Shown here: positions 26,107 to 34,649 of the stretch, one piece after another | Position numbering within the stretch: the stretch's first letter is position 1 | Layout: each line of letters starts with the position of its first letter | NCBI RefSeq assembly: GCF_003610735.1 | Contig: NZ_RAQM01000009.1 | Location: 62,001 to 126,000, forward strand | From: Tenacibaculum lutimaris | GTDB taxonomy: Bacteria > Bacteroidota > Bacteroidia > Flavobacteriales > Flavobacteriaceae | Direction of reading: 5' to 3' | DNA length: 64,000 bases | Position numbers and translations under genes: made by a program | The notes under the pieces: model-generated | Database searches by the model: none | Told to the model about the DNA's origin: nothing | Seen by the model: the letters and a program-made list of their open reading frames with translations, nothing else

Positions 26107-27327
26107 ATGAAAAAATCCCTCTTAAATTTATTAGGTCCTGGAATTTTATTTGCTGGTGCTGCTATTGGTGTTTCACACTTAGTACAGTCTACCAGAGCTG
26201 GTGCCGATTTTGGTTTTGGTTTACTTTGGGCGCTTCTATTAGTACATATTTTTAAATATCCTTTCTTTCAATTCGGACCACGCTATGCGGCTGCAACAGG
26301 AGAAACGCTGTTAGATGGCTACAAAAAATTAGGCAAAGGCGTTTTAATAAGTTACTATATTTTAAATTTTGCTACCATGTTTACCATTCAAGCTGCTGTA
26401 ACAATTGTTACTGCTAGTTTGGCTGCAAACCTCTTTGGTTTTTCACACGATTTAGTTGCATGGTCTTTAGCTATTATGCTAGTTAGCATTCTTTTTTTAG
26501 GTCTTGGTAAGTATACTCTTTTAGACAACTTAATGAAGTACATTATAGCTATTTTAACTGTAAGTACTATTATTGCTGTTGCTATTGCCTTATTTAAAAC
26601 TGAAAAAGGATTCAGCTTTCAACAAATAATTCCTAGTGGAACAGCACAAGTTACTTTTTTAATTGCTTTTTTAGGGTGGATGCCTGCTCCGTTAGACATT
26701 TCTATCTGGCATTCATTATGGTCGGTTGAAAAAGATAAAGTTACTTTTGAAAAGATTAAACCTAAACAAGCTATTTTTGATTTTAATGTAGGATACATTG
26801 GAGCCTTATTTTTAGGAGTATGTTTTGTAATGTTAGGGGCTTTAGTTATGTATCAATCAGGAGAGTCTTTTTCTAGCAAAGGAGCTACTTTTGCCTCACA
26901 ACTTATAAATTTATATACTGAAAACCTTGGTGAATTCTCCGGAATATTTATAGGTGCTGCAGCATTTACAACTATGTTTAGCACAACGATTACCACCTTA
27001 GATGCTTCACCAAGAGCAATGGAAAAATCGTCTTCTTTACTCTTTTCTAAAAAGATAAAATTAAACTACTGGTTTTGGATTATACTTTTAACAATTGGTA
27101 CGTATATAATTCTTCGTTACTTTTTAAGTGATATGGTTTTTCTTGTAAGAATTGCTACTATTTTATCGTTTTTAACAGCACCTTTTTACGCTATTTTAAA
27201 CTATATTTTAATAACAGGAAAACATACACCTAAAAAACACAGACCAGAAATAGGCTTGCGTGTTTTAAGCTTAGTTGGCATCGTTTTTCTGATTGGTTTT
27301 AGTATTTGGTTTTTACTTAGTTTATAA
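26107..27327 (+). CDS. Divergent Nramp-superfamily metal transporter
   Basis: A 406-residue protein with about 11 membrane helices and the LeuT-fold layout of Nramp proteins. Helix 1 reads LGPGILFAGAAIGVSHLVQ, keeping the PG bend but lacking the metal-binding Asp and Asn of the canonical DPGN. Helix 6 reads FLGWMPAPLDISIWHSLW in place of the usual MPH motif. Transport of Mn2+/Fe2+ therefore cannot be assumed; another ion is possible. It follows the sigma factor and small ORF and precedes lipA. Confidence 0.85.
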   Translation: MKKSLLNLLGPGILFAGAAIGVSHLVQSTRAGADFGFGLLWALLLVHIFKYPFFQFGPRYAAATGETLLDGYKKLGKGVLISYYILNFATMFTIQAAVTIVTASLAANLFGFSHDLVAWSLAIMLVSILFLGLGKYTLLDNLMKYIIAILTVSTIIAVAIALFKTEKGFSFQQIIPSGTAQVTFLIAFLGWMPAPLDISIWHSLWSVEKDKVTFEKIKPKQAIFDFNVGYIGALFLGVCFVMLGALVMYQSGESFSSKGATFASQLINLYTENLGEFSGIFIGAAAFTTMFSTTITTLDASPRAMEKSSSLLFSKKIKLNYWFWIILLTIGTYIILRYFLSDMVFLVRIATILSFLTAPFYAILNYILITGKHTPKKHRPEIGLRVLSLVGIVFLIGFSIWFLLSL

Positions 27328-27339
27328 ATCTTTTCTTTG

Positions 27340-27347
27340 TAAATTTG
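27340..27347 (+). promoter_or_regulatory. lipA -7 box (TAAATTTG)
   Basis: Exact TAnnTTTG match 20 bases before the lipA ATG, in a 39-base gap after the transporter gene. Confidence 0.5.
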
Positions 27348-27366
27348 CAGTTCAATTTTTTATGGA

Positions 27367-28236
27367 ATGGCAAACGAATCTACAGTAGCACCAGAAAGAA
27401 CAAAAAAACCAAAATGGTTACGTGTAAAATTACCTGTTGGTAAAAAATATACCGAACTAAGAGGACTAGTTGATAAGTATAAACTGAATACAATTTGTAC
27501 TAGCGGAAGCTGCCCTAACATGGGTGAATGCTGGGGAGAAGGTACTGCTACCTTTATGATTTTAGGAAATATATGTACACGTTCTTGCGGGTTTTGTGGT
27601 GTAAAAACAGGTAGACCAGAAACTGTTGAATGGGACGAACCAGAAAAAGTTGCGCGCTCTATCAAATTAATGAATATTAAACACGCAGTTATTACTTCTG
27701 TTGACCGTGATGACTTGAAAGATGGAGGTTCTATTATTTGGGCTGAAACTGTACAAGCAATTCGTAGAGCGAACCCGAACACTACTTTAGAAACTTTGAT
27801 CCCTGATTTTCAAGGAGATGAAAAATTAATAGACCGTATTATTGAAGTTGCTCCTGAAGTAGTTTCTCACAATATGGAAACGGTACGTCGTTTAACACGT
27901 GAAGTTCGTATTCAAGCAAAATACGATCGTAGTTTGGGAGTTTTAAAATACTTAAAAGATAATGGTATGCGTACTAAATCTGGAATCATGCTTGGTTTAG
28001 GAGAAACGGAAGAAGAAGTAATTCAAACTATGAAAGATTTACGTGGTGTTGGATTAGATGTTATCACTATCGGACAATATTTACAACCTAGCAAAAAACA
28101 CTTGCCTGTTAAGGAATTCATAACACCAGAACAGTTTAAGAAATACGAAACTTTAGGATTAGAAATGGGCTTTATGTATGTAGAAAGTGGGGCTTTAGTA
28201 CGTTCTTCATACAAAGCACACAAACATGCTAGCTAA
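27367..28236 (+). CDS. lipA: Lipoyl synthase
   Basis: A 289-residue radical SAM enzyme that inserts two sulfurs into protein-bound octanoate to make lipoate for PDH, OGDH and the glycine cleavage system. The auxiliary cluster motif is [12 protein letters not shown] (C-x4-C-x5-C), and the radical-SAM cluster motif is CTRSCGFC (C-x3-C-x2-C). The C-terminal RSSYKA serine ligand is also present. Of two overlapping ATGs at 27362 and 27367, only the second is in frame. Confidence 0.97.
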   Translation: MANESTVAPERTKKPKWLRVKLPVGKKYTELRGLVDKYKLNTICTSGSCPNMGECWGEGTATFMILGNICTRSCGFCGVKTGRPETVEWDEPEKVARSIKLMNIKHAVITSVDRDDLKDGGSIIWAETVQAIRRANPNTTLETLIPDFQGDEKLIDRIIEVAPEVVSHNMETVRRLTREVRIQAKYDRSLGVLKYLKDNGMRTKSGIMLGLGETEEEVIQTMKDLRGVGLDVITIGQYLQPSKKHLPVKEFITPEQFKKYETLGLEMGFMYVESGALVRSSYKAHKHAS

Positions 28237-28298
28237 TTTTCACTTTAAAAAATCCTTAACTTTTTAACGTTTCAACGTTAAAAAAATGTCAAATATTT

Positions 28299-28327
28299 AA
28301 AAAACGCACTAACGTGCGTTTTTTCTT
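28299..28327 (+). terminator. lipA terminator
   Basis: A perfect stem AAAAAACGCAC / GTGCGTTTTTT with a TAAC loop and a continuing T run. A separate palindrome (TTTTTAACGTT / AACGTTAAAAA) lies at 28261-28284 just before it. Confidence 0.88.
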
Positions 28328-28332
28328 TTTAA

Positions 28333-28350
28333 TTTTGGCACAGATATTGG
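28333..28350 (+). promoter_or_regulatory. Sigma54-like promoter
   Basis: TTTTGGCAC followed by AGATA and TTGG resembles the RpoN consensus TGGCAC-N5-TTGC, with GG at 28337-28338 and the TTG of the -12 element at 28347-28349. The only deviation in the -12 core is G in place of C. It lies after the lipA terminator and faces a gene-free stretch that ends in a terminator. Confidence 0.45.
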
Positions 28351-28361
28351 AAACAGTATTT

Positions 28362-28447
28362 ATGTAAACAAGTAACATTGTTTTCATTGTGTAAATTATT
28401 TGAATTAGTTGATTAACAAAAAAGCCCACTCTATTGAGTGGGCTTTT
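28362..28447 (+). ncRNA. Candidate small RNA
   Basis: Between the sigma54-like promoter (predicted start near 28362) and the strong terminator at 28418-28447 is an 86-base stretch with no ORF. The first ATG-like triplet is followed at once by a stop. It would give a short RNA with an AU-rich 5' part and a terminal stem-loop. The terminator is also needed by the convergent cystathionine synthase gene, so its presence alone is not proof. Confidence 0.3.
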
Positions 28448-28448
28448 T
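28418..28448. terminator. Bidirectional terminator
   Basis: A perfect 14-bp stem AAAAAGCCCACTC / GAGTGGGCTTTTT with a TATT loop, flanked by A and T tracts. It serves the cystathionine beta-synthase gene on the minus strand and any + transcript from 28362. Confidence 0.9.
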
Positions 28449-28469
28449 GATTTTATAATGTTTTACAAC

Positions 28470-29828
28470 TTATATTGCTCTGATAATGTCGTATTTAGTA
28501 ACGATATGATACTTCCCATTTTCTAAATCAACTAATACAGCTTGGTTCTCTTTATTAATTAATTTAGATACTTCATCAATGGAAGCTGATTTTTTAACTG
28601 TAGGATATGCTTTACCCATTACATCTTTAATAGGTTTTTCTGCTATGTTTTTATCTTCTAAATAGCTATGTAATAATGCTGATTCATCTACAGAACCTAC
28701 AAATCCATTTGCGTCTCTTACAGGAATTTGTGATATTTTAAATGCACGCATTCTTTCAATAGCATGAGACACTAATTCTTCTGTTTGAACAGTTACTAAT
28801 GGTTTATCTATATGATCTTTAATTAAATCTCCCGCAGTAGTAATTTCTTCTTCTAAAAAGCCTCTATCACGCATCCAATCGTCATTAAACATTTTTCCTA
28901 CATAACGACTTCCATGATCGTGGAATAACACTACTACCACATCATCTGGTTTAAACTCATCTTTTAATTGTAACAATCCTTTAATTGCTGACCCAGCAGA
29001 ATTACCTACAAAAATACCTTCTTCCTTAGCTATTCTACGGGTGTAAATAGCAGCATCTTTATCGGTTACCTTTGTAAATCCATCAATTAAAGAAAAATCA
29101 ACATTCTTAGGTAAAATATCTTCACCAATACCTTCAGTGATATATGGGTAGATTTCATTCTCATCAAAAATACCTGTTTCGTGGTATTTTTTGAATACAG
29201 ATCCGTACGTATCTACTCCCCAAATTTTAATATTCGGATTCTTTTCTTTTAAAAACTTAGCTGTACCTGAAACAGTTCCTCCTGTTCCTACTCCAACTAC
29301 AAAATGTGTGATTTTACCATCTGTTTGTTCCCAAATTTCTGGTCCAGTTTGCTCGTAATGTGCTTGTGCATTTGACGGATTGTCATATTGATTTACATAC
29401 CAAGAGTTTGGTGTTTCTTCACCTAAACGTTTAGAAACAGAATAGTATGAACGAGGATCATCTGGTTCTACATTCGTCGGACAAACAACTACCTCTGCTC
29501 CTACTGCACGTAGAATATCCATTTTCTCTTTAGATTGCTTATCTGAGATTACAAAAATACATTTGTACCCTTTTACAATAGCTGCTAATGCTAATCCCAT
29601 CCCTGTATTTCCTGAAGTACCTTCAATAATAGTACCTCCTGGCTTTAAACGACCATCTGCCTCGGCATCTTCAATCATCTTCAATGCCATACGGTCTTTT
29701 ACAGAGTTTCCTGGATTAAACGTTTCTACCTTAGCTAATACTAAAGCATCTACTTCTTTTGTTACTGAGTTTAACTGAACTAAAGGTGTGTTACCAATAG
29801 TTTCTAATATATTTTTTGCGTACTTCAT
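28470..29828 (-). CDS. Cystathionine beta-synthase-type enzyme with CBS domains
   Basis: A 452-residue fold-type II PLP enzyme. The catalytic domain spans residues 1-320: the PLP lysine is in FNPGNSVKDRMA, the phosphate-binding loop is EGTSGNTGMGLA and a second loop is GTGGTVSGTAKFL. A C-terminal pair of CBS domains (about 335-450) may bind an adenosyl ligand for regulation, as in animal CBS. It condenses serine or an activated serine with homocysteine or sulfide. A paralogue without the CBS pair is at 34650. It stops just before a strong terminator. Confidence 0.92.
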   Translation of the reverse strand: MKYAKNILETIGNTPLVQLNSVTKEVDALVLAKVETFNPGNSVKDRMALKMIEDAEADGRLKPGGTIIEGTSGNTGMGLALAAIVKGYKCIFVISDKQSKEKMDILRAVGAEVVVCPTNVEPDDPRSYYSVSKRLGEETPNSWYVNQYDNPSNAQAHYEQTGPEIWEQTDGKITHFVVGVGTGGTVSGTAKFLKEKNPNIKIWGVDTYGSVFKKYHETGIFDENEIYPYITEGIGEDILPKNVDFSLIDGFTKVTDKDAAIYTRRIAKEEGIFVGNSAGSAIKGLLQLKDEFKPDDVVVVLFHDHGSRYVGKMFNDDWMRDRGFLEEEITTAGDLIKDHIDKPLVTVQTEELVSHAIERMRAFKISQIPVRDANGFVGSVDESALLHSYLEDKNIAEKPIKDVMGKAYPTVKKSASIDEVSKLINKENQAVLVDLENGKYHIVTKYDIIRAI

Positions 29829-29850
29829 ATCTTATTAATGTTATGCAAAA

Positions 29851-31086
29851 CTAAGCAAATCGAATGGATTTTGAAGGGCGGATTTTTGTGATGATGTATG
29901 AAGGAACAATCAGCATTAAAAAACATAATGCTAACGTACCAATATTTAACAACAAAATAGCTAATAAATTAATATCTACAGGCATTGTTGATACATAATA
30001 AGTTTCAGGATCTAGACTTATTAGCTTCGTATATTTCTGAATTAAAAGAATGCTAAGTCCAATAAGATTTCCCCAGAACAATCCTTTTAAAATTAAGTAA
30101 GAAGCATTGTATAAAAATATTTTTCGGATACTCCAATTTACACTTCCTAATGCTTTTAAAATACCGACCATTTGTACACGCTCTAAAATAAGCACTAACA
30201 AAGCTGTTACCATATTTATTCCTGCAACTAAGACCATGATTCCGATAATAAACCACACGTTATTATCTAGTAGTTTTAACCACTCAAAAATAGCAGGATA
30301 ATTACTTACAATTGTAATACTATTTAGGGTTGCACCAATGCTTGTATACACTTCATCACCTTTTTGTTTTAACTCATCGTTATCATCTATCAGTACTTCA
30401 AAACCCCCTACTTGATTTTCTTCCCAACGATTAATCTGTTGTACTTCTCTTAAATCACCCAACACCATGATTTTATCAAACTGCTCAAACCCTGTATTGT
30501 AAATTCCTACAACTACAGGTTTTCTCATTTTAAATTTCAAACTACTATTTTCTGCACCAAACCATGTTTGAATTGTATCGTTAACTTTAAAATGTAATCG
30601 GTTTGCTATGGATTCTGAAATTAGAATTTCTCTATTTCTATCTTGTGTAAAATTTGGTAAACGACCTTCTACCAAACATTCGTTAAAAAATGTAAAATCA
30701 TAATCAGCTGAAACTCCTTTTAGAATAATTCCTTCAAAATCGGTTGGAGTTCTAATTATCCCTCCCACATTGGCAAACGGTTGCACTTTTTTTATGCCGT
30801 CAATATTTTTAAATTCAGGATAAAACTCTTGGTTAATATCAATAGGAACTGTGGAAACATCTGAATTATTATTATCATAATTTACAATTTGAATATGCCC
30901 TTTAAAACCTGTCATTTTATCACGTACTTTCTTCTGAAATCCTGAGGTAATTGATACCGCTATCAACATAATAGCTACCCCAAGAGCAATGGCAATGGTA
31001 GCAATGGTTATGATAGGTGATGAAATACTGCTTTTATACTGTTTTCCAGCAATGATTCGTTTTGCTATGAATAGTTCGAAGTTCAA
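29851..31086 (-). CDS. FtsX-like ABC transporter permease (LolC/LolE-like)
   Basis: A 411-residue inner-membrane protein. One N-terminal helix (about 25-48) precedes a periplasmic MacB-like domain, then three C-terminal helices (about 280-305, 330-350, 370-395) form the FtsX domain (MVLVAGINMVTALLVLILERVQMVGILKALG in part). The arrangement matches lipoprotein-releasing or MacB-type permeases. The ATPase subunit is not adjacent, as is common for the flavobacterial Lol-like system. It lies 22 bases upstream of the cystathionine synthase gene and may share its transcript. Confidence 0.87.
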   Translation of the reverse strand: MNFELFIAKRIIAGKQYKSSISSPIITIATIAIALGVAIMLIAVSITSGFQKKVRDKMTGFKGHIQIVNYDNNNSDVSTVPIDINQEFYPEFKNIDGIKKVQPFANVGGIIRTPTDFEGIILKGVSADYDFTFFNECLVEGRLPNFTQDRNREILISESIANRLHFKVNDTIQTWFGAENSSLKFKMRKPVVVGIYNTGFEQFDKIMVLGDLREVQQINRWEENQVGGFEVLIDDNDELKQKGDEVYTSIGATLNSITIVSNYPAIFEWLKLLDNNVWFIIGIMVLVAGINMVTALLVLILERVQMVGILKALGSVNWSIRKIFLYNASYLILKGLFWGNLIGLSILLIQKYTKLISLDPETYYVSTMPVDINLLAILLLNIGTLALCFLMLIVPSYIITKIRPSKSIRFA

Positions 31087-31107
31087 ATGTTTTCTTTTTT
31101 ACAAAAC

Positions 31108-31115
31108 CAAAAGTA
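31108..31115 (-). promoter_or_regulatory. -7 box (TACTTTTG) for the FtsX-like permease
   Basis: Exact TAnnTTTG match on the minus strand, predicting a leader of about 15 bases. Confidence 0.45.
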
Positions 31116-31222
31116 ACTAATTCTTATGTAAAGAAAGAGAAGAATAGCTAGGTTTTAATTCTTTAACTTTTATTATTCTTAAAAAACAGAAATCTGTACC
31201 TTTATCTTTTAATTTTTTATAG

Positions 31223-32479
31223 ATGAAGTTTTCTTTTAATTCCATTTTTTTATTTTTTTTAGTATTTAGTTTTCAACTTTCTTCTTGTGCTCAAGAGCAA
31301 AAAAAATCTACCACTAAAGAAGTAGCAATACCAGAAAAACCAAAAACAATTAAAACGGGTGCTGATAGAACAGACCAATACCTTCCTCTTTTAAAAAATA
31401 AAAACATAGCCATTGTTGCAAATCAGACTTCCGTTTTACAAGTATTACAACGAGCTGAAGTTTCACCCAATATTATGGGATCTAAACAAGTAACACATCA
31501 TTTGGTAGATTACCTCCATAACTACGAAGAGATTAATGTACAAAAAGTTTTTGCTCCTGAACATGGCTTTAGAGGAAAAGCGGATGCTGGTGAAGCGATA
31601 GCTGATGGAAAAGATGTAAAAACGGGGGTTTCAATTATTTCTTTATACGGAAAAAATAAAAAACCTTCTCCTGAGCAACTTAAAGGAATTGATGTAGTTC
31701 TTTTTGATATTCAAGATGTAGGCGCTCGTTTTTACACCTATATTTCTACATTACATTATGTGATGGAAGCTTGTGCCGAGGCAAATATTCCTGTAATTTT
31801 ATTAGATAGACCCAATCCTAACGGGCATTATATTGACGGACCTGTTTTAGAACCCGAACATACAAGTTTTGTAGGGATGCATCCTGTACCTGTTGTATAT
31901 GGAATGACGATTGGGGAATACGGACAAATGATTAACGGTGAACAATGGTTAGCTAACGACTTAAAATGTAATTTAACTATTATTCCGTTAGAAAATTACA
32001 CACATCAGTCAACCTATAGTTTACCTATAAAACCATCGCCTAACTTACCAAACGATGTCTCAATAAACTTATACCCTAGTTTGTGTTTTTTTGAAGGAAC
32101 TAACGTATCAGCAGGAAGAGGAACTGACAAACAGTTTCAAGTGTATGGTTCACCTTTTTTAGAAAAAACTGGTTTTAGTTTTACTCCGCAACCGAATGAG
32201 GGAGCAAAACACCCAAAATATAAAGGAGAACTATGTTTTGGAGAAGATTTAAGCACTTCAAAACGTTTAGCTAACTTAGACCTTAGTTGGTTACTAAAAG
32301 CGTATCAACAGTCTCCTAAAAAAGATTTTTTCAATTCTTTTTTTATCAAATTAGCAGGTACTAAAAAGCTACAACAACAAATTGAAGAAGGGCTTTCGGA
32401 AGAAGAAATTAAAGCGAGTTGGCAACAGGGCTTAGAAAACTTTAAAAAAATACGTGAACAGTATTTGTTGTACGAGTAA
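31223..32479 (+). CDS. DUF1343 lipoprotein, NamZ-type exo-beta-N-acetylmuramidase
   Basis: A 418-residue lipoprotein (lipobox LSSC, Cys22). DUF1343 motifs follow in order: NIAIVANQTSV, VFAPEHGFRGKADAGE, SLYGKNKKPSPEQLKGIDV, FDIQDVGARFYTYISTL, LDRPNPNG and NVSAGRGTDKQFQVYGSPFL. Characterised members (NamZ) release terminal MurNAc from peptidoglycan fragments in wall recycling (glycoside hydrolase family GH171). It is placed on the periplasmic side or outer membrane. The downstream DUF2834 gene follows after 25 bases. Confidence 0.9.
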   Translation: MKFSFNSIFLFFLVFSFQLSSCAQEQKKSTTKEVAIPEKPKTIKTGADRTDQYLPLLKNKNIAIVANQTSVLQVLQRAEVSPNIMGSKQVTHHLVDYLHNYEEINVQKVFAPEHGFRGKADAGEAIADGKDVKTGVSIISLYGKNKKPSPEQLKGIDVVLFDIQDVGARFYTYISTLHYVMEACAEANIPVILLDRPNPNGHYIDGPVLEPEHTSFVGMHPVPVVYGMTIGEYGQMINGEQWLANDLKCNLTIIPLENYTHQSTYSLPIKPSPNLPNDVSINLYPSLCFFEGTNVSAGRGTDKQFQVYGSPFLEKTGFSFTPQPNEGAKHPKYKGELCFGEDLSTSKRLANLDLSWLLKAYQQSPKKDFFNSFFIKLAGTKKLQQQIEEGLSEEEIKASWQQGLENFKKIREQYLLYE

Positions 32480-32504
32480 TGAAACACTGTAATTTATTGT
32501 TTTT

Positions 32505-32810
32505 ATGAAAATAAAAAATATATACTTTTTACTTTTTATAATAGGTGTGGTTGTTCCATACTATGAATTTATAAGTTTTATTTTTGAAAATGGATTTGAT
32601 TTCAAGCTGCTTTTTGATCAATTGATTGCAACTCGAATAAGTAGGTTTTTTGCTTACGATATAATAATTTCAGCTGTCGTTTTATTAGTTTTTATTTTAA
32701 ATGAAAAAACTGGTGTTAAAAACTACTGGGTTCCTATTTTGGCTACTTTTACTATAGGTATTTCTGCGGGGTTACCTTTATTTCTCTATCAACGTGAATT
32801 AAAAAAATAG
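32505..32810 (+). CDS. DUF2834 membrane protein
   Basis: A 101-residue protein with three helices (about 5-25, 48-65, 77-95). The first helix IYFLLFIIGVVVPYYEFI and the last segment ATFTIGISAGLPLFLYQRE match the small DUF2834 membrane family. No function is known. It lies 25 bases after the NamZ-like gene and may be co-transcribed. Confidence 0.8.
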   Translation: MKIKNIYFLLFIIGVVVPYYEFISFIFENGFDFKLLFDQLIATRISRFFAYDIIISAVVLLVFILNEKTGVKNYWVPILATFTIGISAGLPLFLYQRELKK

Positions 32811-32973
32811 TTTCTTTAAATTTTAAGTATCTCTCTCCCTTCTTCTACAAAAGGCTATGCATTTTTTTCATAACACTTAATCCCCCTATTCCATTGACAA
32901 ATAAAAAAATCAGTCTATTTACACCACCCTAATAAACCTTATTCACATAACAAAAACCACAGCCTGATAAACG

Positions 32974-33351
32974 TTATTCCACTTTTTTAATTTCCTCTTC
33001 CTCACACACCAATTGCCTATATTCAATTCCCCATTTTGCTAAATTGTCAATTAAAGGAGCTAGTGTTTTGCCGTATTCAGTAATGGTATATTCAACCGTA
33101 ATTGGTTTCGTATTTTTAACCGTTCTGTTAACCAAACGATTCATTTCTAAATCTTGCAATTCTTTCGATAGCATTTTCGATCCAATTCCGTTAATTTCTC
33201 GCAATAAATCCATAAACCCTAGTTTATTGCCTTCTATCAGCGTTCCTAAAATATGGAACTTCCATTTTCCTGATAAGATACTCATTGCATCACTTATAGC
33301 TTGCATTCTAACTTGACAAACAGTTGTATTGTTTATTACTGATTTTTTCAC
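32974..33351 (-). CDS. HxlR-family winged-helix regulator, probable thiol sensor
   Basis: A 125-residue DNA-binding protein. HxlR hallmarks are ISDAMSILSGKWKFHILGTLIEG, GIGSKMLSKELQDLEMNRLV and YTITEYGKTLAPLIDNLAKWG. A single N-terminal Cys12 (TTVCQ) sits where the redox-active Cys of HypR and YodB lies. The gene is divergent from a DsbA-type thiol oxidoreductase, and the 142-base gap contains a 36-base near-perfect double palindrome (33391-33426), which I take as its operator. The likely role is repression relieved by electrophile or disulfide stress. Confidence 0.9.
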   Translation of the reverse strand: MKKSVINNTTVCQVRMQAISDAMSILSGKWKFHILGTLIEGNKLGFMDLLREINGIGSKMLSKELQDLEMNRLVNRTVKNTKPITVEYTITEYGKTLAPLIDNLAKWGIEYRQLVCEEEEIKKVE

Positions 33352-33390
33352 TGATGTAAACTCTATAATTTATTCTTTAAACACTAAGGT

Positions 33391-33426
33391 AGTTTCCTAG
33401 AGGAAAGTACTTTCCTTTAGGAAACT
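33391..33426. promoter_or_regulatory. Double palindromic operator, probably for the HxlR regulator
   Basis: Two palindromes, TTTCCTAGAGGAAA (33393-33406) and TTTCCTTTAGGAAA (33411-33424), are joined by GTAC. The whole 36 bases are one larger palindrome with a single mismatched pair. The 18-base period would place two dimers on nearly the same face of the helix. It lies between the divergent HxlR and DsbA genes. Confidence 0.75.
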
Positions 33427-33453
33427 CATGCCAAATATACTAGTTATCTATCA

Positions 33454-33461
33454 TAGTTTTG
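33454..33461 (+). promoter_or_regulatory. -7 box (TAGTTTTG) for the DsbA lipoprotein gene
   Basis: Exact TAnnTTTG match, 33 bases before the ATG. The double operator lies just upstream, spanning about -75 to -40, so bound regulator could block the -33 region or upstream contacts. Confidence 0.55.
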
Positions 33462-33493
33462 CTTTATAAATCAATTGTAAAACAAATAAGAAC

Positions 33494-34513
33494 ATGGTTA
33501 AAAATATTAATGTACTAATAGTATTTATTGCCTTGTTGAATCTTGCAGCTTGCAAAGGACAGTCAAAAACAAACAACATGAATGAACAAACATCGAACTC
33601 AAATCCGCTTTTATGCGATCCGCAAACAGGAATGTGCGAAGTAGCAAATGATAGTACCGAAAACGCTACTATAAAAAAAGAGCAACCAAAAGAAAAGAAA
33701 ATAAAGGTAGTTTACTTTACCGATCCTATTTGTTCTTCTTGTTGGGGGATTGAACCTCAACTACGAAAATTAAAGTTAGAATACGGAGATAATATTGAAA
33801 TTGATTATAGAATGGGTGGTTTATTACCTGATTGGAGCTATAACAGCGGTGGAATAAGCAAACCTTCAGACGTTGCGCATCATTGGGACGAAGTTAGCGT
33901 TTATTACGATATGCCTATAGATGGTGATGTGTGGTTAGAAGACCCTTTAGATTCATCTTACCCTCCTTCAATAGCATTTAAAGCTGCTCAGTTGCAAGAC
34001 CAAGATAAAGCGCTATTGTTTTTAAGAGAAATGCGAGAAATGGTATTCTTAAAAAAGAAAAATATTGCTAAATGGGAGCACATGGCAACCGCAGCAAAAA
34101 ATGTAGGGCTTGATGTTGATTTATTAAAAACTGATTATGAAGGAAAAGCTAAACTATTATTTGAAGAAGATTTAAAATTAGCGAGAGCTTATAGAGTAAG
34201 AGGTTTTCCTACAATGTATTTTGAAGACAAATCAGGTAACCAAGAAATCGTATATGGTTCTAAAGCGTATGCTTTCTACGAAATGGCTATTTTAAAAATT
34301 CAACCTACAATTTCTAAAAGTGAATATGCTAAGGACTGGAAAACTTTATTCGCTAAATACAATTCACTTACTGTTAGAGAGTATTCAGAATTATCTGGAA
34401 TTCCTAGAATACAAAGTGAACAATTATTAAATGACCTCGTGAAAAAGGAGTATTTAGAAAAAATTGCTACTAAAAATGGAGCTATGTGGACGATTAAAAA
34501 ATCTAACATATAA
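33494..34513 (+). CDS. DsbA-family thiol oxidoreductase lipoprotein
   Basis: A 339-residue lipoprotein (lipobox LAAC, Cys20). After a linker with two further cysteines (Cys41, Cys48), a thioredoxin-fold DsbA domain carries the active site ICSSCWG (Cys80-Cys83) and the cis-Pro segment RVRGFPTMYFED. Residues about 275-335 (LTVREYSELSGIPRIQSEQLLNDLV) look like a winged-helix module. The domain order is similar to SpxH/FrnE-type proteins, but those are cytoplasmic. It is divergent from, and probably controlled by, the HxlR regulator. Confidence 0.85.
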   Translation: MVKNINVLIVFIALLNLAACKGQSKTNNMNEQTSNSNPLLCDPQTGMCEVANDSTENATIKKEQPKEKKIKVVYFTDPICSSCWGIEPQLRKLKLEYGDNIEIDYRMGGLLPDWSYNSGGISKPSDVAHHWDEVSVYYDMPIDGDVWLEDPLDSSYPPSIAFKAAQLQDQDKALLFLREMREMVFLKKKNIAKWEHMATAAKNVGLDVDLLKTDYEGKAKLLFEEDLKLARAYRVRGFPTMYFEDKSGNQEIVYGSKAYAFYEMAILKIQPTISKSEYAKDWKTLFAKYNSLTVREYSELSGIPRIQSEQLLNDLVKKEYLEKIATKNGAMWTIKKSNI

Positions 34514-34518
34514 CTCTA

Positions 34519-34605
34519 AGCATAGGCAATAGCATTTACCCCTATCCCCCCATCAGATGACATTTATTCTAAAACAACGTCATTAATTCCGCTATTGCTT
34601 ATGCT
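34519..34605. repeat. Long inverted repeat with nested hairpin
   Basis: The arms AGCATAGGCAATAGC (34519-34533) and GCTATTGCTTATGCT (34591-34605) pair over 15 bp with one mismatch. Inside the loop, ATGAC and GTCAT form a second stem (about 34557-34583). It lies between two genes that converge. There is no T run directly after it, so it is not a standard terminator. Confidence 0.65.
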
Positions 34606-34649
34606 AAAAAACAAAAACGAAACTTTTTAGTTTTATTACACAAGGTTTT

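Noticed and set aside
28261..28284. AT-rich palindrome TTTTTAACGTT / AACGTTAAAAA after lipA, considered as the terminator or an operator
   Set aside because: A far better terminator with a T run follows at 28299; the palindrome may be secondary, and its loop of two bases is too short for a stable hairpin as written.
30053..30301. Two short frames opposite or inside the FtsX-like permease gene
   Set aside because: Out of frame or antisense to a clear membrane protein gene with no independent support.
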